DNA of 64,000 nucleotides from positions 9,176,001-9,240,000 of the forward strand of contig NZ_CP108070.1 of the NCBI RefSeq assembly GCF_036178845.1. The letters run 5' to 3'. Position numbers and translations under genes: made by a program. The notes beneath the pieces were generated by a model. That model ran no database searches and was not told the DNA's origin. It saw only the letters and a program-made list of their open reading frames with translations. Positions 1 through 8,192 of this stretch are shown here, in pieces. Within the stretch, counting starts at the first letter, position 1. Each line of letters starts with the position of its first letter. This stretch comes from Streptomyces sp. NBC_00271. GTDB taxonomy: Bacteria > Actinomycetota > Actinomycetes > Streptomycetales > Streptomycetaceae.

Positions 1-491
1 TGGGCGCGAGCCGCGCCGAGATCGCCACCGCCCTGCGCGCCGCCTCGCGCGAGGGCCGGGCGCCGGACGCTCCCTTCCTGATCACGGTCCAGCCCAGCGT
101 CGTCGATCCCTCCCGGGCCCCGGAGGGCAAGCAGGTCTTCTGGGTGTACGGACACGTTCCGAACGGCTGGACGGGTGACCTCACGGACGCGATCGAGCGG
201 CAGTTGGAGCGGTTCGCACCCGGCTTCCGTGACCGCGTACTGGCTCGCGCCACCGCGGGCCCGCGCGAACTCGCCGCGCACAACGCCAACTACGTGGGCG
301 GCGACATCGGCTGCGGTGCCGCCTCCGGACTCCAGCTCCTGCTGCGCCCCAAGCTCTCCCTGTTTCCGTACAGCACACCGCACCCGGCCGTCTTCATCTG
401 CTCCTCGGCCACCCCGCCGGGCCCCGGTGTGCACGGCATGTCGGGGCACAACGCGGCGAAGGCCGTATGGCGGCGCTTGCGCCAGTCCTGA
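1..491 (+). CDS. Phytoene-desaturase-like FAD oxidoreductase, C-terminal part
   Basis: The gene enters from the left edge, so its FAD-binding N-terminus is not visible; the open frame begins at base 3 and ends in TGA at 489-491. About 162 residues remain. The tail has the hallmark end of CrtI-type phytoene dehydrogenase-like flavoproteins: a [11 protein letters not shown] stretch, a conserved Pro-His-rich segment, and a final [16 protein letters not shown] helix, which in this family closes the FAD site. Substrate is unknown; many Streptomyces relatives are not carotenoid enzymes and no other crt gene is visible beside it. The GH30 gene follows after about 160 bp. Confidence 0.75.
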   Translation, partial: GASRAEIATALRAASREGRAPDAPFLITVQPSVVDPSRAPEGKQVFWVYGHVPNGWTGDLTDAIERQLERFAPGFRDRVLARATAGPRELAAHNANYVGGDIGCGAASGLQLLLRPKLSLFPYSTPHPAVFICSSATPPGPGVHGMSGHNAAKAVWRRLRQS

Positions 492-648
492 TCAGAGGCG
501 ACCACCAGTCCTGACCAGAGGCGGCGCAAGCCGTCACATCCGTGCCTCGTTTCACAGGAAGAAAGCGCTGTCACGCGTCTCGACAACGTCCCGCCCCGGC
601 CCGATCATGCGATGGGGCCGTGGCATGACCGTGACAGGAGACTTCCAC

Positions 649-2121
649 ATGATCAAGCGCAGATCGGTGCTGGCCGCGGCGGGTGGTGCGCTGCTCGGCA
701 GTGCGCTGGCCACGGGCACCGCTCGGGCCGATGCGACCATCGGGGTCAACCCGGGTACGACGTACGGCAGTTGGGAGGGCTGGGGCACCTCCCTCGCCTG
801 GTGGGCCAATGTGTTCGGCGCCCGGGACGACTTCGCCGACATCTTCTTCACCACCAAGTCCGTGGCGTACGGCGGCAAGACGCTGCCGGGCCTCGGCCTC
901 AACATCGCCCGCTACAACCTGGGCGCGTGCAGCTGGAACACCGTGAGCGGCGAGAGCATGGTCGCCTCCGCCAACATCCCGGCGTTCAAGCAGATCGAGG
1001 GGTACTGGCAGGACTGGAACAACGAGGACCCCACCTCCTCCGCCTGGGACTGGACGGCCGACGCCAACCAGCGGGCTGCCCTGGTCAAGGCGACCCAACG
1101 CGGCGCCGTCAGCGAGCTGTTCGCCAACTCGCCGATGTGGTGGATGTGCCTCAACCACAACCCGTCCGGCGCGTCCGGCGGCGGCAACAACCTCCAGTCC
1201 TGGAACTACCGTCAGCACGCCTCCCACCTGGCCGCGGTGGCGCTCTACGCGAAGAACAACTGGGGTGTGAGCTTCAGCTCCGTCGACGCGTTCAACGAGC
1301 CCTCCTCCAGTTGGTGGACGGCGACGGGCACCCAGGAGGGCTGCCACATGGACGCGACCGTCCAGGCGGCCGTCCTCCCGTATCTGCGCAGCGAACTCGA
1401 CAAGCGCGGTCTGACCGGCACCCTGGTCTCCGCGTCCGACGAGACGAACTACGACCTGGCCCGCACGACCTGGAACTCCTTCAGCTCGACCACGAAAGCC
1501 CAGGTCAACCGGGTCAACGTGCACGGTTATCAGGGCTCCGGCGGTCGCCGTGACCTCCTCTACACCGACGTCGTCACCACGGCGGGCAAGCGGCTGTGGA
1601 ACTCCGAGACGGGCGACTCCGACGCCACCGGCCTCACCCTGGCGAGCAACCTCTGCCTGGACTTCCGCTGGCTGCACCCGACCGCGTGGGTGTACTGGCA
1701 GGTGATGGACCCCAGCACCGGCTGGGCGATGATCGCCTACGACCAGAGCACCCTCCAGCCGACCACCGTCCAGACCAAGTACTACGTGATGGCCCAGTTC
1801 AGCCGGCACATCCGCCCCGGCATGACCATCATCGACACCGGTGTCGGATACGCGGCAGCGGCGTACGACGCGAGCGCGAAGCGCCTGGTCATCGTGGCCG
1901 TCAACTCCGGCGCCGCGCAGAACCTCACCTTCGACCTGTCCAAGTTCAGCCAGGTCAGCGGGGGCAGCGGCGGACTCGTACGACGCTGGAACACCGTCAC
2001 CTCCGGCAGCGGCGACCTCTACACCGCCCACTCGGACACCTATCTGACCGGCAAGACGCTCACCGCGGCCTTCTCCGCCGCGTCCGTGCAGACCTTCGAG
2101 ATCGACGGAGTGGTCGTCTGA
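649..2121 (+). CDS. Secreted GH30-family glycosidase (endo-beta-1,6-galactanase-like)
   Basis: A 490-residue protein with a Tat/Sec-type signal (KRRSVL, then a hydrophobic Ala-rich stretch ending ARADA near residue 29). The mature part matches fungal/actinobacterial endo-beta-1,6-galactanase-like GH30 enzymes, beginning GSWEGWGTSLAWW. By family position the acid/base is Glu217 (DAFNEPSSSWW) and the nucleophile Glu320 (LWNSETGDSD). A beta-sandwich segment (VIVAVNSGAAQNLTFDL) closes the protein, as in GH30. I chose ATG 649 because GGAG lies 8 bases upstream; the frame is open much further up but lacks coding character there. It likely cuts beta-1,6-galactan side chains outside the cell; substrate is inferred from the family only. 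Confidence 0.85.
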   Translation: MIKRRSVLAAAGGALLGSALATGTARADATIGVNPGTTYGSWEGWGTSLAWWANVFGARDDFADIFFTTKSVAYGGKTLPGLGLNIARYNLGACSWNTVSGESMVASANIPAFKQIEGYWQDWNNEDPTSSAWDWTADANQRAALVKATQRGAVSELFANSPMWWMCLNHNPSGASGGGNNLQSWNYRQHASHLAAVALYAKNNWGVSFSSVDAFNEPSSSWWTATGTQEGCHMDATVQAAVLPYLRSELDKRGLTGTLVSASDETNYDLARTTWNSFSSTTKAQVNRVNVHGYQGSGGRRDLLYTDVVTTAGKRLWNSETGDSDATGLTLASNLCLDFRWLHPTAWVYWQVMDPSTGWAMIAYDQSTLQPTTVQTKYYVMAQFSRHIRPGMTIIDTGVGYAAAAYDASAKRLVIVAVNSGAAQNLTFDLSKFSQVSGGSGGLVRRWNTVTSGSGDLYTAHSDTYLTGKTLTAAFSAASVQTFEIDGVVV

Positions 2122-2197
2122 CAGTCGGTTACCGCGTGGCGGCCGGAGCCCGATGCGGGGAGGATCGAAGACCGCATACGAGGAGGCCGAGGCCGTC

Positions 2198-2707
2198 ATG
2201 ACCGCCATCACCCTGGTCCAGGGAGACATCACCCGTCAGAGCGCCGACGCGATCGTCAACGCGGCGAACTCGTCGCTGCTCGGCGGGGGAGGCGTGGACG
2301 GGGCCATCCATCGACGTGGCGGCCCCGCCATCCTCGCCGACTGCCGCAGGCTCCGCGCCTCGCACTACGGCAAGGGACTGCCCACGGGCCGGGCGGTCGC
2401 CACCACCGCGGGCGAGCTGGACGCGCGGTGGGTCATCCACACGGTCGGCCCGGTCTTCAGCCGTGAGGAGGACCGCTCGGAACTCCTCGCCTCCTGCTAC
2501 CGGGAGTCGCTGAAGGTGGCCGACGAACTCGGCGCCCGCACGGTCGCCTTCCCGGCCGTCTCCGCCGGTATCTACGGGTGGCCGATGGACGACGCCGCCC
2601 GGATCGCGGTGGAGACGGTACGGGCCACGCGGACGGCCGTCGAGGAGGTCACCTTCGTCCTCTTCGACGAGCCGGCGTACGAGGCGTTCGCCGCGCAGGT
2701 CCGCTGA
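2198..2707 (+). CDS. Macro-domain protein, O-acetyl-ADP-ribose deacetylase-like
   Basis: A 169-residue single macro domain. Diagnostic motifs are QGDITRQSADAIVNAANSSL, then GGGVDGAIHRRGG (the ADP-ribose diphosphate loop) and VSAGIYGWP (second phosphate loop). This matches the MacroD/YmdB type, which hydrolyses O-acetyl-ADP-ribose and removes mono-ADP-ribose from proteins. ATG 2198 has AGGAGG at 2181-2186, a slightly long spacing; an in-frame ATG at 2153 would add 15 residues without domain similarity. Sirtuins, which generate O-acetyl-ADP-ribose, lie 26-30 kb away, so no operon link can be claimed. The P-loop gene follows after 45 bp and may be co-transcribed. Confidence 0.9.
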   Translation: MTAITLVQGDITRQSADAIVNAANSSLLGGGGVDGAIHRRGGPAILADCRRLRASHYGKGLPTGRAVATTAGELDARWVIHTVGPVFSREEDRSELLASCYRESLKVADELGARTVAFPAVSAGIYGWPMDDAARIAVETVRATRTAVEEVTFVLFDEPAYEAFAAQVR

Positions 2708-2752
2708 CTCCCCCTTTCTCGCGGACGGATCCGGCTCGGTTAGGGTGCGGGG

Positions 2753-3271
2753 ATGCGGCGGATCTTGGTGGTGGGCAGTACCGGTGCGGGCAAGTCCACG
2801 CTCGCCCGGGGCCTGAGCGCTCGCCTCGGCCTGCCCTATCACGAGATGGACGCGCTGTACTTCACCGGCGCCGGGTGGGCCGTGAACGAGAAGCTGAGCG
2901 AGAACGTACTGCGGATCACCGCCGAACCCGGCTGGATCATCGACTCCCTCGGCTATCCCGAGGTCCGTGACCTGATGTGGGACCGGGCCGACACGGTGAT
3001 ATGGCTGGACTATCCCAAACGGGTCGTCCTGCCCCGCGTCCTGCGCCGTTCCGTCCGCCGCACCGTCACACGCGAGCCGCTGTTCGGTGGCAACAGGGAG
3101 ACCTGGACCGGCTGGCTGAGCCGGGAACACCCCCTCTGGTGGGCCTGGTCCCAGCACGCGAACCGGCGCCGCGAGATCACCCGCCGCACCGGCGACCCGC
3201 GCTTCGCGCCCCTCGACACCCTTCGCTTCGGCCGCCCCGGCGACACCGCGGCCTGGGAGAAGTCCCTGTAG
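2753..3271 (+). CDS. Small P-loop nucleotide kinase-like protein (topology-modulation/FlaR type)
   Basis: A 172-residue P-loop protein with Walker A GSTGAGKST at residues 9-17, a conserved DALYF segment after strand 2 and a WLDYP strand near residue 85. These features match the adenylate-kinase-like proteins annotated as topology modulation protein or FlaR, which are usually encoded alone in Streptomyces. Phosphate acceptor and role are unknown. It follows the macro-domain gene by 45 bp in the same direction. The Arg-rich middle (RRSVRRT) and Trp-rich segment (WWAWSQH) are typical of the family and are not signs of damage. Confidence 0.75.
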   Translation: MRRILVVGSTGAGKSTLARGLSARLGLPYHEMDALYFTGAGWAVNEKLSENVLRITAEPGWIIDSLGYPEVRDLMWDRADTVIWLDYPKRVVLPRVLRRSVRRTVTREPLFGGNRETWTGWLSREHPLWWAWSQHANRRREITRRTGDPRFAPLDTLRFGRPGDTAAWEKSL

Positions 3272-3296
3272 GTGAAGTCCCTGTCAGGGAGCAGGA

Positions 3297-3674
3297 CTAG
3301 TCGAGCCGTGACACCTGGTAGTGGCTGATGTACCAGGTCTCCTGCACGCGTCGCACCAGTACGCCGAGTTTGACGTTGAGGGTGGGGCGGTCGGTGAAGG
3401 AGAAGTCGACGCTCAGATAACCGAGTACGAGGTCGTCGGTGAGGCGTCTGGTCTCGAGAATCCGGTACGCTGCCGCCAGTCCGATGGGCTGGGAGGCATA
3501 GTAGGCCGCGACGCCCGGCCTTCCGACGCTGTAGGGGTGCAGCCCCTGGAAGATAGCGTCCTCGGTGAACCGGGCGGCGACCTGCTCCGGCTCGTGCCCG
3601 TCGACGGCGGCCTTCCACTGGTCGAGGACGCCGCGCAGGATCGCTTCCGTGTCGCTGTCCGTCGTGCTGTTCAT
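3297..3674 (-). CDS. NTF2-like (SgcJ/EcaC/SnoaL-type) protein
   Basis: A 125-residue protein of the cystatin-like NTF2 fold. It opens with an amphipathic helix (AILRGVLDQWKAAVDGHEPEQVAARFTED overall pattern), then FQGLHPYSVGRPGVAAYY and a C-terminal strand ending WYISHYQVSRLD. Such proteins are small lyases, isomerases or ligand binders, often paired with oxidoreductases. It lies 26 bp downstream of the SDR gene on the same strand, so the two form an operon likely controlled by the TetR-type operator at 4494-4508. Catalytic residues cannot be assigned with confidence, so only the fold is claimed. Confidence 0.75.
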   Translation of the reverse strand: MNSTTDSDTEAILRGVLDQWKAAVDGHEPEQVAARFTEDAIFQGLHPYSVGRPGVAAYYASQPIGLAAAYRILETRRLTDDLVLGYLSVDFSFTDRPTLNVKLGVLVRRVQETWYISHYQVSRLD

Positions 3675-3700
3675 CGGGATTCTCCCCTTGTCGTGTTCCG

Positions 3701-4414
3701 TCAGTGGCCGGCGCTCATGCCGCCGTCGACGTGGAGGATCTCGCCGGTGACGAACGGGGCGTTCTCCAGGTAGATCACGGCGTCGACGATGTCGCTCGTC
3801 TCGCCCATCCGGCCGACCGGGTGCAGCCCGGCGAGGGCCTCGTGGGTTTCCTCGGCGTGCATCGGGGTCTTTATGGTGCCCGGCGAAACGGCGTTGGCGC
3901 GGATGCCGCGCGTGGCGTACTCGATGGCGAGGGACTTGGTGGCGGACTGCAGGCCGCCCTTGGTCAACGAGGCGAGTACGGAGGGCACGTTGGAGTCGGC
4001 GTTGTCGACCAGGCTGGTGGTGATGTTGACGATGTGACCGCCGCCCTGGGCGAGCATGCGCTCGACGGCCAGCTGGGTGATGCGGAAGAAGCCGGTGACG
4101 TTCACGCCGGTCGCCGCGGCGTAGTCGTCCTGGGTGTACTCGTGGAAGGGCTTGGCGAGGAAGATGCCCGCGTTGTTGACCAGGGTGTCGACACGGCCGA
4201 ACCGCTCGACCGCGGCGGCGATGACGCGTTCGGCGGTGGCGGGGTCGGCGATGTCGCCCTGAACGGTCACGATGCCCGCGTCGTCGGCGGGAGCGATCGT
4301 GCGCGAGGTGGCGACGACGGCGTACCCGAGCTTGCGGTAGGCCTCGGCAATGCCCGCGCCGAGGCCCTGCGAGGCTCCGGTGACGACGGCGACCTTCTGG
4401 TTCTGAGAGCTCAT
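3701..4414 (-). CDS. Short-chain dehydrogenase/reductase-fold protein lacking the catalytic Tyr
   Basis: A 237-residue Rossmann protein with the NAD(P) motif TGASQGLG near residue 13, NNAG near residue 84 and the C-terminal NAVSPG and HVDGGMSAGH segments of classical SDRs. The active-site helix reads VPSVLASLTKGG: the Lys of YxxxK is present, but the position four residues earlier is Ala, not Tyr. The codons on the complement of about 3961-3990 read this plainly, so it is not a translation slip. It may bind cofactor without ordinary redox chemistry or use another residue. It heads an operon with the NTF2-like gene; its upstream region carries the TetR-type operator also found before the TetR gene at 9292-9912. 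Confidence 0.85.
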   Translation of the reverse strand: MSSQNQKVAVVTGASQGLGAGIAEAYRKLGYAVVATSRTIAPADDAGIVTVQGDIADPATAERVIAAAVERFGRVDTLVNNAGIFLAKPFHEYTQDDYAAATGVNVTGFFRITQLAVERMLAQGGGHIVNITTSLVDNADSNVPSVLASLTKGGLQSATKSLAIEYATRGIRANAVSPGTIKTPMHAEETHEALAGLHPVGRMGETSDIVDAVIYLENAPFVTGEILHVDGGMSAGH

Positions 4415-4493
4415 GCTGATCTTCTCCGGGTTCCGTGATTCCGTGATGAAGCGGGGGACTTCTTGACTGGTCGCCGATGCCGCTAGTACTAGC

Positions 4494-4508
4494 CGACCGG
4501 TCGACTAT
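4494..4508. promoter_or_regulatory. Putative TetR operator upstream of the SDR gene
   Basis: CGACCGGTCGACTAT, with a palindromic core CGACCGGTCG, lies 80-94 bp upstream of the SDR start. The identical 15 bases occur at 9925-9939 just upstream of the TetR gene, and the GACC/GGTC core resembles operators of NemR-like TetR repressors. The likely binder is therefore the TetR protein encoded at 9292-9912. Confidence 0.65.
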
Positions 4509-4625
4509 TTGGAAGTTAGGCGGGGTGGAGCGGAGAAGTCAAAGGTCAACAGGGTCCTGACCAGGACCGAATTCCTCCCTGCTGGTAGGCGCGGCCTCCC
4601 AGTCCAGGTCAGTGGGCCGATGGCC

Positions 4626-5546
4626 CTACCGGTGCGGATCCCCGTCCGGCAGCCAGGCGCCCGGGGCGCGGATGCCGAGGTCGCCCACACCGTCGCAGAG
4701 GGCGTCGACGACGGCGAGGACGGCCGGGCGGTCCTCGTTCTCGCGCCAGACCAGCGACCAGGTCCAGTAGATCTCCGGTGCGGTGACCGGGCGCTGGACC
4801 AGATCGGGCGGCAGCGGGGTGGTCTGGCCCTTGGGCGAGTTGACGACCGGACGACCGCAGCGACGGACGTGATCGAAGAACGCCGGTCCGGTGATGCCGC
4901 CGTTGGAGATGCGTACCGCGCGGGCCCCGGTGTCCTGGGCCAACTCTTCGGCGTAGACGTTCCAGGACGACCAGGAGGTGGTGTCGGCGTCGAGGAGGAC
5001 GGCGGTGTCCCGGGCGGCCACGTCGCTCGTGTCATCACCGCCTGCGACGGCATAGAGCCGGTCGGCGCCGATGAGCCGGGCGCGCAGGCCGCGTTCTTCC
5101 AGGTCCTCGGTCCGCACCCAGCAGACCGCGAGGTCCAGACCGCCCGCGGCGACCCGGGCGGCCTGGGTGTGCGAGGGCGCGACCCATGCGTCGAGGTGGA
5201 GTTGGGCCACGGTGGCGGTGCGGGCGGTGAGGTCCGACGGGAGCCAGTTGACGTAGCCGAGCCGTACCGGTTCCGATCCGGACAGTCGACCGGCCCGCCG
5301 CTGGAGGTCGTCGGCCCGCTCGAGCAGGGCGCGGGTGTGGGGGAGCAGGGCCGAACCGGCCGCGGTGAGGGACACCGAGCGACGATCGCGATCGAACAAC
5401 CGCACGCCCAGGTCGCGTTCGAGCGCCTTGATCTGCTGGGACAGAGAGGGGCCCGCGATCAGCAGGCGCTCGGCGGCCCGGCCGAAGTTCAGCTCCTCGG
5501 CGACGGCGACGAAATACCGCAGTTGGCGCAACTCCACGCTGGTCAT
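4626..5546 (-). CDS. LysR-family transcriptional regulator
   Basis: A 306-residue protein when started at MTSVELRQLRYF; upstream in-frame codons are rejected as low-complexity. Residues 1-65 are the LysR winged helix-turn-helix (VAEELNFGRAAERL, GPSLSQQIKALERDLGVRLFDR). The rest is the substrate-binding domain, in which LGYVNWLP starts the first subdomain. The ligand is unknown. It points the same way as the SDR gene but is separated from it by 211 bp that contain the TetR-type operator, so they are probably separate units. The divergent muconolactone-isomerase-like/MFS genes begin 290 bp away and are the usual kind of LysR target, with the 25-bp tandem repeats lying between. Confidence 0.85.
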   Translation of the reverse strand: MTSVELRQLRYFVAVAEELNFGRAAERLLIAGPSLSQQIKALERDLGVRLFDRDRRSVSLTAAGSALLPHTRALLERADDLQRRAGRLSGSEPVRLGYVNWLPSDLTARTATVAQLHLDAWVAPSHTQAARVAAGGLDLAVCWVRTEDLEERGLRARLIGADRLYAVAGGDDTSDVAARDTAVLLDADTTSWSSWNVYAEELAQDTGARAVRISNGGITGPAFFDHVRRCGRPVVNSPKGQTTPLPPDLVQRPVTAPEIYWTWSLVWRENEDRPAVLAVVDALCDGVGDLGIRAPGAWLPDGDPHR

Positions 5547-5660
5547 GCTACGTCGGTGCGAGGCCGCGCCTCTCAGCAGGGAGGAAGCCTGTCGTGGCAT
5601 CGCCCCGGTGGCAGGCGGAGGATGGAGCCCATGGAAGCCCGGCCGAGTGCGGCACGGCGG

Positions 5661-5755
5661 GACACCTGACGGCGGACGACGGCGGGACACCTGACGGCGG
5701 ACGACGGCGGGACACCTGACGGCGGACGACGGCGGGACACCTGACGGCGGACGAC
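5661..5755. repeat. 25-bp tandem repeat, 3.8 copies
   Basis: Three exact head-to-tail copies of a 25-bp unit (starting GACACCTGACGGCGGACGAC, then GGCGG) at 5661-5685, 5686-5710 and 5711-5735, plus the first 20 bases again at 5736-5755. They fill the gap between the LysR gene and the divergent isomerase-like gene. They could be iterated binding sites or simple slippage products; no dyad is obvious in the unit. Confidence 0.95.
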
Positions 5756-5837
5756 CTCAGCGGTCCTCCGGTCGGCCACCCTCACCCCACGCGGCGTTCC
5801 GGTGACCGCCGGACGTCCCATCGAGCGGAGCAGGACC

Positions 5838-6140
5838 ATGCGAGAGTTCCTGGTCGAGATCACCACCACGATCCCCGAGGGCACCACCCAGGACGAAGTC
5901 GACCGGCGGCGCGCCGCCGAGGCCGTCCGTGCCCGGGAACTGGCCGCCACCGGCAACCTGGCGCGGCTGTGGCGCCCGGTCGGCGAGCTGCGCAGCATCG
6001 GCATCTGGTGTGCCGGTGACGAGGACGAACTCCACGAGAAGGTGCTCGGCACGCTGCCGCTGCGCCCGTGGATGAGTCTCACCGTCACCGCGCTCGAGTC
6101 CCACCCCAACGACCCGGGCCGGACCGACGCCGCGCGGTGA
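5838..6140 (+). CDS. Muconolactone delta-isomerase-family protein
   Basis: A 100-residue protein beginning MREFLVEITTTIPEGT, the typical start of the muconolactone isomerase (CatC) ferredoxin-like fold, with the later conserved RLWRPVGELRSIGIW block and a PLRPWMSLTVTAL strand. CatC converts muconolactone to 3-oxoadipate enol-lactone, but no catA or catB is beside it, so the substrate here is unknown; many actinobacterial paralogues are stand-alone. ATG 5838 was chosen because homology starts there and AGGA lies 3-6 bases upstream. It is followed after 19 bp by the MFS gene, suggesting one transcript that may be under control of the divergent LysR protein. Confidence 0.8.
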   Translation: MREFLVEITTTIPEGTTQDEVDRRRAAEAVRARELAATGNLARLWRPVGELRSIGIWCAGDEDELHEKVLGTLPLRPWMSLTVTALESHPNDPGRTDAAR

Positions 6141-6159
6141 CGGCGGGGACCGGTGCGAC

Positions 6160-7497
6160 ATGGACTTCGTCATGAGCGTACGACCCCTGCGCGCCTCCCC
6201 GGCCGGAAGTGCCGGCGCGCCGCACTCGCCCTGGCGCCACGTGGCCCAGGCCGCCGCGGCACTCGCCGCGGGCATGGGGGTCGGCCGGTTCGTCTACACC
6301 CCGATCCTCCCGCTGATGCACGCCGGGGCGGGGCTGTCCGCGAGTGCGGGCGCGAACCTGGCCACCGCCAACTACGTCGGCTATCTCCTCGGCGCGCTCG
6401 TCGGCATCCTGGCCCCCGCGGTGGTCCGCTCGCGGGCCTTGCTGCGGGCCTCCCTCGTCGTACTGACCGGCACCCTGGCCGCGATGCCCGCCACCCACGA
6501 CACCGCCGCGTGGTGCGCGCTGCGGCTGCTGGCCGGGGTTGCCAGCGCTCTGATCTTCGTCATCGCGGTCAGCTCGCTCCTCAGCCACCTGCGGGAGTAC
6601 CCGGCTCATCTGCCCGGATGGGCGTTCGGCGGGGTCGGCGCCGGCATCGCCCTGTCGGGTCTGCTCGTGCTGCTCCTGCGCCCCGTCGCCGACTGGCGGG
6701 CCGCCTGGTGGGCCTCGGCCGCACTCGCCGCGGTCCTCGCCGTCGCCTCGTGGAACCTCCGCCCTGAAGCACCCTCCACGACGACACCGGTCACGCAGGC
6801 TATCCAGGCCGCTCCGGCCGCCCAGGCCACGGGGGCCACCACAGTCACTGCGGCCACCGCGGATTCCAGCGACGGGCCGCGCACGCACCGCTGGTTCACC
6901 GCGCTGTTCGCCTCCTACACGCTGGAAGGCATCGGCTACATCATCGCGGGCACGTTCCTGGTCGCCGCGATCGAGCAGAGCTCCCCGGGACCGCTCGGCG
7001 GCGGCGCCTGGGTGCTGGTCGGTCTGGCAGCCGTGCCCTCCTCCGCGCTGTGGGCCCGGCTCGGGCGCCGTTGGTCCCGCCCCGACCTGCTGCTCGCCGC
7101 GCTCGTCGTCCAAGCGGTGGGCATCGCCCTGCCCGCGCTGATCGGCGGGGCACCGGCCGCCCTGGTCTCCGCGGTGCTGTTCGGCGCGACGTTCATCGGG
7201 ATCAGCACCCTCGCCCTCGCCACCGGGGCCCACCTGGAGTTCCCCCGCTCCGTCGCGCTCCTGACCGCCGGATACTCCGGCGGCCAGATCCTCGGCCCGC
7301 TGGTGGTCGCGCCCCTGCTCCACCACGGCTACCAGCAGGCCCTGATCCTGGCCGCTTCCGTGGTTCTCGTGGCGGCCGTGGCCGCCGCCGTGCTGCGCAT
7401 CGGCTTTCCGCACCACATGGTGGTAGTGCGAGCTACTGCCCCGGTACGACAGCCCGCACCGACGGAATCCGCCGCGGACGCGGGCAGCCACCGATGA
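6160..7497 (+). CDS. YbfB/YjiJ-family MFS transporter
   Basis: A 445-residue membrane protein with about 12 hydrophobic segments. The family signature GMGVGRFVYTPILPLM forms the first membrane helix, and NYVGYLLGALVGI follows, both typical of YbfB/YjiJ major-facilitator proteins. The central cytosolic loop (about residues 205-240) is Ala/Thr-rich. The transported compound is unknown. It sits between the isomerase-like gene (19 bp upstream) and the GPP34 gene (start 20 bp downstream), so the three probably form one operon. An alternative ATG at 6172 would shorten it by four residues. Confidence 0.85.
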   Translation: MDFVMSVRPLRASPAGSAGAPHSPWRHVAQAAAALAAGMGVGRFVYTPILPLMHAGAGLSASAGANLATANYVGYLLGALVGILAPAVVRSRALLRASLVVLTGTLAAMPATHDTAAWCALRLLAGVASALIFVIAVSSLLSHLREYPAHLPGWAFGGVGAGIALSGLLVLLLRPVADWRAAWWASAALAAVLAVASWNLRPEAPSTTTPVTQAIQAAPAAQATGATTVTAATADSSDGPRTHRWFTALFASYTLEGIGYIIAGTFLVAAIEQSSPGPLGGGAWVLVGLAAVPSSALWARLGRRWSRPDLLLAALVVQAVGIALPALIGGAPAALVSAVLFGATFIGISTLALATGAHLEFPRSVALLTAGYSGGQILGPLVVAPLLHHGYQQALILAASVVLVAAVAAAVLRIGFPHHMVVVRATAPVRQPAPTESAADAGSHR

Positions 7498-7516
7498 CTC
7501 AGACGTGGAGTCCGCC

Positions 7517-8131
7517 ATGACCACACCGCGGGACCTGCTGATGATCGCCATGGACGTCCCGTCCAGCCGACCCGTCGAGCAGGGCGACCTGTCGCTGGCC
7601 CTCGCGGGAGCCGAACTGGTCGACCTCATCGAGGCCCAGGCCATCACGCTGGAGGACGACCGCATCGTGCCCGGCGCGCAGTGGACCATGGGCGACCGTC
7701 TGTTGGACGGGGCCGTGGCGTCGCTGGTCCGGCAGAGGCCGTACGAGTCCGTGGACGACTGGCTGTGGCGCCGGGGCCGTGGGCTTTCCGTGGCCTATCG
7801 CGCGGACCTGGAGGCGGAGGGACAGCTCGCCCGGCCGCGCCACCGCTGGATTCCCTTCGGTGGCGGCCGTACGGAAGCGGCCGACTCGCCGGATCGCAGT
7901 CACGCGGACGAACGCTGGACCGCGGGCGAGCCCATCCTCACCGTCCTCGCGGCCGCCGTGGGCATCCACGACGAGTCGACCGAGGAGGCCGCGGGTCTCG
8001 TCGACGACTCGGTCCTGACCGTACTGGCCGCCGTCAACGGTGCGGTGACGGAACTGGCAGCGGTACGGCAACGGCGAAGCATCGAGAACGCGGCCTTCGA
8101 CAACATCTGGCGAGGTGGCGACGGCACATGA
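7517..8131 (+). CDS. GPP34 (GOLPH3/VPS74-like) protein
   Basis: A 204-residue all-helical protein of the GPP34 family, recognised from DLLMIAMD, the L-x-ALAGAELVDLI helix and the C-terminal VLAAVNGAVTELAAVRQRRSIENAAFDNIWRG. In eukaryotes the fold binds PI4P on the Golgi; actinobacteria carry many paralogues of unknown role, several in natural-product or stress loci. Start ATG 7517 has GGAG at 7507-7510. It follows the MFS gene closely and its end overlaps possible early starts of the hydrolase gene. Confidence 0.85.
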   Translation: MTTPRDLLMIAMDVPSSRPVEQGDLSLALAGAELVDLIEAQAITLEDDRIVPGAQWTMGDRLLDGAVASLVRQRPYESVDDWLWRRGRGLSVAYRADLEAEGQLARPRHRWIPFGGGRTEAADSPDRSHADERWTAGEPILTVLAAAVGIHDESTEEAAGLVDDSVLTVLAAVNGAVTELAAVRQRRSIENAAFDNIWRGGDGT

Positions 8132-8192
8132 CGTCGTTCATGACGTCCCGGCCTTGTCGATTCCCCCACTGGTCACGCACCGGTCAAGAAAG

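Noticed and set aside
571..2232. Long open frames antisense to the GH30 gene and in its other frame (e.g. 571-2232 complement, 612-1553)
   Set aside because: They are Arg/Gly/Val-rich shadows caused by high third-position GC. The GH30 frame has family motifs and an RBS.
5661..5755. CRISPR array
   Set aside because: The 25-bp units are directly abutting with no spacers and there are no cas genes.
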